Shown one piece after another: positions 56,734 through 63,624 of a stretch of DNA of 64,000 bases. The position numbers and the translations under genes were made by a program. The stretch covers positions 992,001 through 1,056,000 of the forward strand of contig JAMLGU010000001.1 in NCBI GenBank assembly GCA_023957575.1, read 5' to 3'. This DNA comes from Chitinophagaceae bacterium (lineage in GTDB: Bacteria; Bacteroidota; Bacteroidia; Chitinophagales; Chitinophagaceae). The notes beneath the pieces were generated by a model, which saw nothing but the letters and a program-made list of their open reading frames with translations, made no database searches and was not told where the DNA came from. How positions within the stretch are numbered: the first letter of the stretch is position 1; the number at the start of each line of letters is the position of its first letter.

Positions 56734-57576
56734 ATGCAAATTAGAAAACACATATTGTTCATATTGTTTTCCCTATTGGGATTGACGATTTTTTCACTCG
56801 GTCAGCCCAAAGGAAGTTTATTTATTATTGGCGGAGGCGAGCGTTCACCGGATTTGACTAAAGAATTGGTTTCCACTGCCAACTTAAGACCTGGAGATTA
56901 TATTGCTGTATTGACAATGGCTACCAGTCTGCCTGAGCAGTCAACTTCTTTAATCAGCAACCAATTGTCCGAATTTTGTAAGAACCGCATATCGACATTC
57001 AATTTTTCAAAAGAGCAGGCAAATGATGATTTAATTCGGATAGACTCTGTTAGGAATGCAAGATTGGTTTACATAACCGGTGGCGATCAAAATAAATTTA
57101 TGAACGTAGTTCATGGCTCAAAATTATATGAGGCATTGCATTATGCCTACAAAAACGGGGCAACCATTTCGGGAACAAGCGCCGGAGCAGCCGTCATGTC
57201 CAAAATAATGATTACGGGTTCTCAAAAAGAAACCGGTACCGCAGGTGATTTTAAAGTAATAAAAAAGGGAAATGTAATTACTGCTGAAGGAATGGGCCTT
57301 TTGACAAATACCATTATAGATCAGCATTTTATAATGCGAAGCAGGTATAATCGGCTTTTGAGTGTTTTAGGGGATTATCCCGATAAAATGGTTGTGGGGA
57401 TAGATGAAAGCACAGCCATCGTTGTTAAAAACAAAATAGCAAAAGTTATTGGTCAAAGTCAGGTGGTAGTTATTTCAAATCCAAAAAAAATAAAAACGTT
57501 TAATAATAATAAACTTTCATTTAAAAATGCAAGATTTTCTCTGTATATGCCGGGAGAACAGTTTGCTATAAATTAA
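56734..57576 (+). CDS. cphB: Secreted cyanophycinase (S51 peptidase)
   Basis: 280 residues, closer to canonical cyanophycinase. It has a signal peptide with no lipobox Cys (MQIRKHILFILFSLLGLTIFSLGQ), then KGSLFIIGGGERSPD, YITGGDQNKF, SGTSAGAAVMS (Ser149), IIDQHFIMRSRYNRL (His198) and VGIDESTAIVV (Glu225). All three proposed catalytic residues are present. It starts 10 bp after the lipoprotein paralog, so two S51 enzymes are made side by side, perhaps one at the membrane and one free in the periplasm. Confidence 0.92.
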   Translation: MQIRKHILFILFSLLGLTIFSLGQPKGSLFIIGGGERSPDLTKELVSTANLRPGDYIAVLTMATSLPEQSTSLISNQLSEFCKNRISTFNFSKEQANDDLIRIDSVRNARLVYITGGDQNKFMNVVHGSKLYEALHYAYKNGATISGTSAGAAVMSKIMITGSQKETGTAGDFKVIKKGNVITAEGMGLLTNTIIDQHFIMRSRYNRLLSVLGDYPDKMVVGIDESTAIVVKNKIAKVIGQSQVVVISNPKKIKTFNNNKLSFKNARFSLYMPGEQFAIN

Positions 57577-57613
57577 TTTAAAATTTGGATATCAAACATA
57601 AAAAAGTAAAATT

Positions 57614-58750
57614 ATGATGACTGTAATGCATAAACTTTTACCCGCTTTTCTGTTAGTTTTGATAATAGCAGGTTGCAAAAAGGAAAAATACGATTTTGAT
57701 TCGTTACCCGATACTGTAAAGAGTTTCTATACCTTCAAAAATACAAAACTGCTTATAGATGAACCTATTCAGTTCAATAATGAGTCGGAAAATGCTGAAA
57801 CCTACACCTGGGATTTTGGCGATGGAACTAAGTCTAACGAAAAAAATCCAAATAAGACTTATAAAAATCCCGGCACCTATACAGTTTTGCTCAAAGCAGT
57901 GGGCAATGGCGGAACGGGTAACTATTCCAAAGATCTGGTAGTGATAGACCCCAATGCAGTAACCAATGCCGATAAGGAGATGTACTTTATTGAGTATGGT
58001 GCCAAGTTTATTAAAAAGATATCCTTAGATCCCGGTTCTGTAGCCGAAAATGTGGTTAGTATTGCCGATAAACGTGGCGTAAGTATTGCCTACGATGTAA
58101 AGAATAAGAAGATTTATTATACCGATTTTGAAGATTCTGATGATGGTAAAATCTGGAGGATGAACCTTGATGGAAGTAATATGGAAGCGCTTGTATCGGG
58201 CATTACAGATCCTTACGCCGTAGCCATAAATCTCAAAGGAGGTAAAATTTACTGGGCAGATGATGATGGCAATGTGTCAAGAGCCAATCTGGATGGAAGC
58301 AATGTGGAAAAGGAATTTATTCATATTGCAGACGGACAGATGAGAGCGTTGGCATATAACAGCAAAACCGATGTATTATATTTTTACGAAGTAAATAATG
58401 AAGATTTGTATTCGGCTAAAAGCGATGGATCGGGCGTAGGAAAAATTATTGAAGGCGCTTATGGCTATGGAATGTTTGTGGATGAAATAAATGACAAAAT
58501 TTATTATGAAGACAGAAATAAACCGGCCATCATGAGAGCCAATCTGGATGGTTCGGGTATTGTAAAAATAGCGGATGCACCGGGTACACGGGTTCATGGA
58601 ATGGCTATTGATTACAGTTCTAATAAATTTTATTGGGCAGATAGAGATAAAAGTGTGATAAGACGAGCTAATCTGGACGGAACCGGAGCCGAAACCTTCC
58701 TTTCCGGATTAAGTAGCCCAAGAGGTATTTTTATAAAAAATAAAGAATAA
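57614..58750 (+). CDS. Lipoprotein with PKD domain and YWTD-type beta-propeller
   Basis: 378 residues: lipoprotein signal (HKLLPAFLLVLIIAGC), a PKD domain (about 38-110: IQFNNESENAETYTWDFGDGTKS, KTYKNPGTYTVLLKA), then a six-bladed propeller (about 120-375) of LDL-receptor class B type, with repeating units such as KIYWADDDGNVSRANLDGSN and KFYWADRDKSVIRRANLDGT. It likely binds substrate or a partner at the surface. No enzyme motif is visible. Last gene of the operon, 37 bp after the second cyanophycinase and followed by a terminator. Confidence 0.9.
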   Translation: MMTVMHKLLPAFLLVLIIAGCKKEKYDFDSLPDTVKSFYTFKNTKLLIDEPIQFNNESENAETYTWDFGDGTKSNEKNPNKTYKNPGTYTVLLKAVGNGGTGNYSKDLVVIDPNAVTNADKEMYFIEYGAKFIKKISLDPGSVAENVVSIADKRGVSIAYDVKNKKIYYTDFEDSDDGKIWRMNLDGSNMEALVSGITDPYAVAINLKGGKIYWADDDGNVSRANLDGSNVEKEFIHIADGQMRALAYNSKTDVLYFYEVNNEDLYSAKSDGSGVGKIIEGAYGYGMFVDEINDKIYYEDRNKPAIMRANLDGSGIVKIADAPGTRVHGMAIDYSSNKFYWADRDKSVIRRANLDGTGAETFLSGLSSPRGIFIKNKE

Positions 58751-58772
58751 AACATACTGAACATTAAAATTG

Positions 58773-58803
58773 AAAAGGCTGCCTCAATCGGTAGCCTTTT
58801 TTC
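58773..58803 (+). terminator. Rho-independent terminator of the SusCD/cyanophycinase operon
   Basis: An 11-bp stem with one G-T pair (AAAAGGCTGCC / GGTAGCCTTTT), loop TCAATC, ending in a T tract. It closes the five-gene operon. Confidence 0.85.
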
Positions 58804-58864
58804 ATAAATTGGATTTATAGCTTAATTCTTTTATGCTTACACCCGGTTTTTAAAAAATGGTGGT

Positions 58865-58872
58865 TATCTTTG
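58865..58872 (+). promoter_or_regulatory. -7 promoter element of the alpha-oxoamine synthase gene
   Basis: TATCTTTG, perfect TAnnTTTG, 41 bases before the ATG. No convincing -33 TTTG at 18-22 bp. Confidence 0.55.
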
Positions 58873-58913
58873 TGCGAATTTTTTTATCATAACACTTTAC
58901 ACAATATTTTATT

Positions 58914-60164
58914 ATGTCAGATATTTTTGAGAGAATTACACAGGATTTAGGCCCTATCGGTCAGCACATGGACAGAGCACACGGTTATTTTTCATTTCCA
59001 AAGTTAGAGGGCGAGTTAGGCCCCAGAATGAAATTCAGAGGAAAAGAAATGATAGTTTGGAGCCTGAATAACTATTTGGGCTTAGTTAACCATCCTGAAG
59101 TAAGAAAAATAGATACCGAAGCTGCAGCTAAATACGGAATGGGCAACCCTATGGGTGCCAGAATGATGAGCGGAAATACCGATATGCACGATGAGCTGGA
59201 AAAAGTACTGGCCGATTTTACCAAGCGCGAAGATGCTATGCTGCTAAACTTTGGTTATCAAGGAGTTATGAGCTGCATTGATGCTCTGGTAAACCGCCAT
59301 GATATTATTGTATATGACAAAGAATGTCATGCCAGCATCTTAGACGGCATTAGAATGCATGTTGGTCATACTTACTCCTTCAAGCATAATGATATAAAAG
59401 ACTGCGAAAAACAACTCGCCAGAGCAACAAAAATGGCCGAAAAAACCGGAGGAGGTATTTTGGTGATTACCGAAGGCGTGTATGGTATGGATGGCCAGCA
59501 GGGAAAACTGAAAGAAATAGCCGAACTGAAAAAGAAATTTAATTTCAGAATTTTTATTGATGATGCGCATGGTTTTGGCTACATGGGCGCTACCGGCGCC
59601 GGGGCCGATGAAGAGCAAGGCTGTCAGGCAGATATTGATTTGTATTTCAGTACATTTGTAAAAAGCATGGGTAGCATTGGCGCTTTTGTTGCCGGTCCCA
59701 GAAACGTATTAAAATATCTTCGATATAATGTTCGTAGCCAGATATTTGCCAAAAGCCTGCCTTTAATTGTAGTAGAAGGAATGCTCAGGCGTATGGAAAT
59801 GGTGAAATCAATGCCCGAACTGAGAGAAAAATTGTGGCATAATGTAAATCGTTTGCAACACGGACTTCGGGAGCGAGGGTTTGATATTGGTAAAACCAAC
59901 AGCCCCGTTACACCCGTTTATATGAAAGGCGATGTGCCAGAAGCTACAAATATGGTAATGGATTTGAGGGAAAACTACAAAATATTCTGCTCTATAGTAG
60001 TGTATCCCGTGATACCTAAGGGTGAAATAATTTATCGCATCATACCCACAGCAGCCCATAGCGATGCGGATATTGATGAAACGCTTCGTGCTTTTACTGA
60101 AACCAAGAAAAAATTGGATGAGGGTCTTTATAAAGCCGAAGATATTCCTGATATGGCAGGATAA
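58914..60164 (+). CDS. PLP-dependent alpha-oxoamine synthase (KBL/SPT type)
   Basis: 416 residues, cytoplasmic. Fold-type I aminotransferase of the family joining an amino acid to an acyl thioester: SLNNYLGLVNHPEV, NPMGARMMSGNTDMHDELE, the PLP-stacking His139 (DKECHASILDG), Asp217-x-His219 (IDDAHGFGY) and the Schiff-base lysine Lys250 (TFVKSMGS). Candidates are serine palmitoyltransferase for sphingolipids, the cysteate-using enzyme for sulfonolipids, 2-amino-3-ketobutyrate CoA ligase, or BioF. No biotin or threonine genes adjoin it, so a lipid role is a reasonable guess and no more. Monocistronic between terminators. Confidence 0.88.
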   Translation: MSDIFERITQDLGPIGQHMDRAHGYFSFPKLEGELGPRMKFRGKEMIVWSLNNYLGLVNHPEVRKIDTEAAAKYGMGNPMGARMMSGNTDMHDELEKVLADFTKREDAMLLNFGYQGVMSCIDALVNRHDIIVYDKECHASILDGIRMHVGHTYSFKHNDIKDCEKQLARATKMAEKTGGGILVITEGVYGMDGQQGKLKEIAELKKKFNFRIFIDDAHGFGYMGATGAGADEEQGCQADIDLYFSTFVKSMGSIGAFVAGPRNVLKYLRYNVRSQIFAKSLPLIVVEGMLRRMEMVKSMPELREKLWHNVNRLQHGLRERGFDIGKTNSPVTPVYMKGDVPEATNMVMDLRENYKIFCSIVVYPVIPKGEIIYRIIPTAAHSDADIDETLRAFTETKKKLDEGLYKAEDIPDMAG

Positions 60165-60185
60165 TAAAAAAAACTTACAGACATA

Positions 60186-60214
60186 AAAAATCCCGGCATT
60201 TGCCGGGTTTTTTT
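60186..60214. terminator. Bidirectional Rho-independent terminator
   Basis: CCCGGCA / TGCCGGG stem (60192-60198 and 60201-60207) with AAAAAA on the left and TTTTTTT on the right. It can serve both the plus-strand synthase and the converging minus-strand gene at 60240. Confidence 0.85.
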
Positions 60215-60239
60215 GTTTTGCCAATTAATGGCTTTTGAC

Positions 60240-60644
60240 TTATTTTACTTTGTTTACATTAATGATTTCACTTACCTGATTGGTTTTTGATATTTTATAA
60301 ACGCTTTCATTTTTAGTAGAAAGGTCGTTAATCACAAAGATAAGCGTATAATAATCCGAAGGGGCATCCACAAACTGGTAGTTGCGTTCAATTTTTTTAC
60401 CTTCTAATTTTTCGGTGTGCAACACATTGCCATCAGTATCCTGAACAGAGATTAAGTATTTACCTTCGGTAAGGTTGTTCAATGCCAGATGATAAACAGG
60501 CTTGTTGTTTATATACCCGATGTATTTTATCTGTGATGGATTAGTTCCTTCTTTGGGGCTTATTGCCCATGCAGTTAATGAAACTGTAAATAATGCAGCT
60601 AATCCTAAAGCTACGATTCTTGATTTTAATACTACTTTTTTCAT
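60240..60644 (-). CDS. Small secreted protein of unknown function
   Basis: 134 residues with a clear signal peptide (MKKVVLKSRIVALGLAALFTVSLTAWA). The mature part is a single small beta-rich domain: IKYIGYINNKPVYHLALNNLTEGKYLISVQDTDGNVLHTEKLEGKK, then YQFVDAPSDYYTLIFVINDL and a polar C-terminus. The pattern resembles the short Ig-like domains of Bacteroidota secreted proteins (DUF3244-like or the strands of the Por sorting domain), but I cannot assign it. Probably periplasmic. The nearest promoter lies about 150 bp upstream, giving a long leader. Confidence 0.75.
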   Translation of the reverse strand: MKKVVLKSRIVALGLAALFTVSLTAWAISPKEGTNPSQIKYIGYINNKPVYHLALNNLTEGKYLISVQDTDGNVLHTEKLEGKKIERNYQFVDAPSDYYTLIFVINDLSTKNESVYKISKTNQVSEIINVNKVK

Positions 60645-61033
60645 AGTTTCTCCTTTTTGTTTTTGTTGTTAAAAAAATCTTTCTTTCACTTCGGCCAGGT
60701 CTCGTTTACACAACCCAAACTTTGGATTTAATGCGATGACTTTTAGCTAAACTTGTTTTCAATAATATTTGCTTTTTTAGTCATTGACAGTGCAAAGATG
60801 CTACGGAAAATAACACTGCAAAAACAAAAATAGAGTGGGTTATAAAGCGTCAAAAATAAACAATTAAATGATAAAATAATGATAGTCAATAAAATACGTT
60901 TTAAACCGATATGATTCCCAAATAGGATAAATAGCTACTATTTGCGGTTATTTGCGGCTTTTTTTATTGTTTTGTTTACAATTTATTAGGAAGAAATTTG
61001 CTTTTCTCAGGTATTTAAAACGATAATTGCAAA
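60645..61033. other. Long intergenic region upstream of the small secreted protein
   Basis: About 390 bases without a gene. A minus-strand promoter is present: TTTG (60822-60819), 18 bp, CATCTTTG (60800-60793), one mismatch in the -7. A transcript from there would carry a leader of about 140 bases before the ATG at 60644. I see no strong hairpin in the leader. The rest (60830-61030) is AT-rich and holds no open frame. Confidence 0.4.
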
Positions 61034-61060
61034 CAAAAAACCGCCCCGGAAGAGGCGGTT
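61034..61060 (-). terminator. Terminator of the left paralog gene
   Basis: AACCGCC / GGCGGTT stem (61039-61045 and 61054-61060) with an 8-base loop. On the minus strand it is followed by TTTTTTG. Closely similar in sequence to the terminator at 63571-63602 behind the right paralog. Confidence 0.8.
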
Positions 61061-61086
61061 CACCTTTAAAACGAAAACCTATCTAT

Positions 61087-62103
61087 CTACAAATTTTGAA
61101 CTTTTACAACTTTAGAATAGTTGATGTGCTGATTAATATCTTTACTGGCAACTCTGATATAAAGGTTGTCGAATTTATCGGTGCTTACCTGTTCATTAGT
61201 GTCCTTAGAACAAGAGAATACTACGGCTCCTACTACTACCACTGCAATAATCAGTCTCACGATTCTTGACTTAAAGATGGCTCCCAGCAGGAATGCAATG
61301 CTCAGGCCGGCCAGACTGATGGGTAGTGAGCTGGTAAAGAAGCTGTAATCCAGCGTACCTGAAGAATTACCGTTTGAAGCCAGAGACTGTACGGTACCGA
61401 TAGGTACCCAGTTATTACCATCTTTAGATGCTTCTACAGTATAACCTGTGCTGTTTACTTCATTCAATGACTGCCATTGTACGGTTAATTGTCCATTTTT
61501 GGAGGTGGCGTTTATATCGCCAAATTTAACCGGAAGAGGAACTATTATTGCGTCTCCGCCGCTGCTACAGTGAACTACCTTCCCATTTCCAGCCTGACTG
61601 GCCCAGGCAGCTGCCTTTACTGAAGTTCCACCTTGAGGCAAGTGTAATTTCAAACTATAAATGAAATCCTCATTACCAATACGGTTTACTGCGAAGCCGG
61701 TAGAAATTGGAGTGATGCTACCGTCAGGAGGATAAGTAGTTCTAATACTTAAATTAGATGTGTTTACATCCAAAGCAATAGTTCCAATTGAATTGGAGAG
61801 TACACCGCTTGAGGTTGGTGCAACAGACCCGTTCCCCCCAAACGGGGCTGCCGGAAATACTGAGGCTTCCCAAAAATGAATATAGATAAATTTTTGGCCA
61901 CCATTGTGAATGTTTATCGGGAAATAAAGGTCAAGGGTAATGTCACCATTTGTATCGGGATTTGGATTCACACCTGTAGTTTTCATTATTTCAATTCCTG
62001 ACATTGAACACGCATTAGTTGGATTAGCCTGACCGGCAACATATTGTGCATTTAGTACTGCAATAAACAATACTAATAAAAATGAGAGAGATTTTGTTTT
62101 CAT
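61087..62103 (-). CDS. Secreted protein with Fn3-like module interrupted by a hydrophobic segment
   Basis: 338 residues from ATG 62103, which gives the signal peptide MKTKSLSFLLVLFIAVLNAQ; the longer frame runs into the insertion sequence end. Residues 25-190 are a beta-rich domain I do not recognise. Residues about 191-256 start a familiar Bacteroidota Fn3-like module (LPVKFGDINATSKNGQLTVQW, GYTVEASKDGNNWVPIGTV). Its usual last strand (LYIRVASKDINQHINYSKVV) appears only at 314-338. Between them lie two hydrophobic stretches (LPISLAGLSIAFLLGAIF; IVRLIIAVVVVGAVVFSCSK) joined by a basic KSR, the second ending in a lipobox-like FSC. A paralog with the same arrangement lies at the right edge of the window. 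Function unknown. Confidence 0.78.
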   Translation of the reverse strand: MKTKSLSFLLVLFIAVLNAQYVAGQANPTNACSMSGIEIMKTTGVNPNPDTNGDITLDLYFPINIHNGGQKFIYIHFWEASVFPAAPFGGNGSVAPTSSGVLSNSIGTIALDVNTSNLSIRTTYPPDGSITPISTGFAVNRIGNEDFIYSLKLHLPQGGTSVKAAAWASQAGNGKVVHCSSGGDAIIVPLPVKFGDINATSKNGQLTVQWQSLNEVNSTGYTVEASKDGNNWVPIGTVQSLASNGNSSGTLDYSFFTSSLPISLAGLSIAFLLGAIFKSRIVRLIIAVVVVGAVVFSCSKDTNEQVSTDKFDNLYIRVASKDINQHINYSKVVKVQNL

Positions 62104-62239
62104 TTTAAGTGTTTTAATTGTTACAGAAATCTTATTTAACAAAGTAAACTTAAAACAAAAAAAGGGTGTTTTTAAAGGGTGCATCCCAAATTTTCGCATT
62201 AATAAAATATGTAATTTGCGAGAAATAAACCCATATACC

Positions 62240-62455
62240 ATGACCAGAGAAGAATTATTAAATGCAGTTGCATCCCGTTACGATGAACTCCAGTCACTAA
62301 ACAAGATTACAGACTTCTATAATTACGAAGTGGAGTTTGTAAATATTTGGAAAGATTTAGGAAAGGAGATTTTTGAAAAGAATTTAGGAGCGCTTTCAAA
62401 TGATAAGCGTAAAAAAAAACCTTACGACACTGGGTCATGTAACAATAAACAATAG
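62240..62455 (+). CDS. ISKra4-like transposase, N-terminal frame
   Basis: 71 codons from ATG 62240 (MTREELLNAVASRYDEL). The frame passes through a run of nine A at 62411-62419 and then ends at 62455 after a short unrelated tail. Losing one A (or an equivalent slip) fuses it to the next frame as RKKNLTTLGHVTINNSHPF, giving one protein of about 391 residues. Either transcriptional slippage on the A run makes the full transposase, or the copy is inactivated. Confidence 0.75.
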   Translation: MTREELLNAVASRYDELQSLNKITDFYNYEVEFVNIWKDLGKEIFEKNLGALSNDKRKKKPYDTGSCNNKQ

Positions 62456-63416
62456 TCACCCGTTCAGTCAAGGTAAAAATGGTTTTCAAATAAGTCCCCG
62501 TATGCAGGAGTTGATGGTCTTTGCCGGCCAGATGGATTGTTACGAGAGTTGCGGTGAAATTATCGGTGAGTTTTTGGATGTGAAGGTAAGTTCATCACAA
62601 GTGCACAGGGTTACCGATACATACGGCAAAGAGATTGGCAAAACCATCAATGAACATACGACCTTAACTCCCATAAAGAAGCAGGAAGTTCTTTATGTAG
62701 AAGCAGACGGCTCTATGGTTTTGACCAGAGAAGAAGGATGGAAAGAGGTAAAACTGGGACGCATATTTAAAAGTTCAGATTGCATACACGCCGCAGAGAA
62801 ACCGGGATGGATAAGCAATTCGCAATATGTAGCCCACCTGGGAGGCCATAAAAAGTTCATAGAACAAATGGAACATTTAATAGACAGTTATATTCATCCA
62901 AATACAGAGGTCGTCTTTATTACAGATGGAGCGCCGTGGTTAAGAAACTGGATAGAAGATGCCTATCCTTGCAGTCATTCAATCTTAGATTACTATCATG
63001 CCAGTGAATATCTGCATGCTTTTTCCAGAGAGTACTTTAAAGATCCGGACAAGGAAAAACAATGGCTTGAAGAACAGCAAAAAATATTATTAGAAAGCAG
63101 CGTTTATCAGGTGATAGAAAATGTACGAAACATAGGAAGCAAAAACAAAGAAGCTAAGAGACTGATAGAATATTTTCAGGCTAACGCAGAGCGGATGGAT
63201 TATAAAAGATACCAGGAAATAGGTTGTGGAATAATTGGTTCAGGAGCGATAGAATCAGCGCACAGAAAAGTGATTCAGAAAAGAATGAAACAAGCAGGAC
63301 AGCGATGGAGCAAGGAAGGTGCACAAAATATGCTCAATCTAAGAGTGGTTAAATGTAACCACCAGTGGGAAAAGATAATAACGCTTACAAAAACCGAATT
63401 TAAAAAAGAAGCTTGA
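62400..63416 (+). CDS. ISKra4-like transposase, catalytic frame
   Basis: Carries the main domains. A DDE-type catalytic set can be proposed: Asp in YVEADGSMVL, Asp in FITDGAPWLRNW, and Glu in GSGAIESAHRKV. EVKLGRIFKSS, SILDYYHASEYLHAF and KRMKQAGQRWSKEGAQNMLNLR match the ISKra4 type; a UPF0236-like assignment is the alternative. An ATG exists at 62400, but the family lacks a start there, so the real product is probably the frameshifted fusion with the upstream frame. It stops 6 bp before the right inverted repeat. Confidence 0.85.
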   Translation: MISVKKNLTTLGHVTINNSHPFSQGKNGFQISPRMQELMVFAGQMDCYESCGEIIGEFLDVKVSSSQVHRVTDTYGKEIGKTINEHTTLTPIKKQEVLYVEADGSMVLTREEGWKEVKLGRIFKSSDCIHAAEKPGWISNSQYVAHLGGHKKFIEQMEHLIDSYIHPNTEVVFITDGAPWLRNWIEDAYPCSHSILDYYHASEYLHAFSREYFKDPDKEKQWLEEQQKILLESSVYQVIENVRNIGSKNKEAKRLIEYFQANAERMDYKRYQEIGCGIIGSGAIESAHRKVIQKRMKQAGQRWSKEGAQNMLNLRVVKCNHQWEKIITLTKTEFKKEA

Positions 63417-63456
63417 TTATTAGCGAAAATTTGGGCTGCACCCTTTTTAAAAAAAT

Positions 63457-63506
63457 TCGATGAACCAGGTTATATCATCGATGAAGGTTAGGATTTCATC
63501 GATGAA
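63457..63506. repeat. Three TCGATGAA boxes with exact 21-bp period
   Basis: TCGATGAA occurs at 63457-63464, 63478-63485 and 63499-63506. The 13-bp spacers are partly similar (end TATATCA, GATTTCA). The last two copies sit within CATCGATG palindromes. Located between the insertion sequence end and the terminator of the right paralog. Confidence 0.7.
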
Positions 63507-63570
63507 CTGATTTTTATAAGAAGAAATTTACTCATTATTTACTGTTAATTTCTTTGTTTTTTTCAAATAT

Positions 63571-63602
63571 CAATAAAAAAACCGCTCCTGAAGAAGCGGT
63601 TT
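63571..63602 (-). terminator. Terminator of the right paralog gene
   Basis: AAACCGCT / AGCGGTTT stem (63579-63586, 63595-63602), loop CCTGAAGA. On the minus strand it is followed by TTTTTTATTG. Confidence 0.8.
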
Positions 63603-63624
63603 ATACTTAGGATAAATTTTAAAT

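Larger units (their letters stand above)
62174..63446 (+). mobile_element. ISKra4-like insertion sequence with 24-bp inverted repeats
   Basis: A complete element of about 1.27 kb. Left end 62174-62197 and right end 63423-63446 are inverted copies matching at 23 of 24 bases; the shared core reads GGGTGCANCCCAAATTTTCG. The single transposase, in two frames, fills the space between them. The flanks are A/T homopolymer tracts, so a target duplication cannot be defined by eye. The left end lies 70 bp upstream of the left paralog's ATG, and a partial copy of the end (AAAGGGTG) lies at 62161-62168. Confidence 0.88.
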
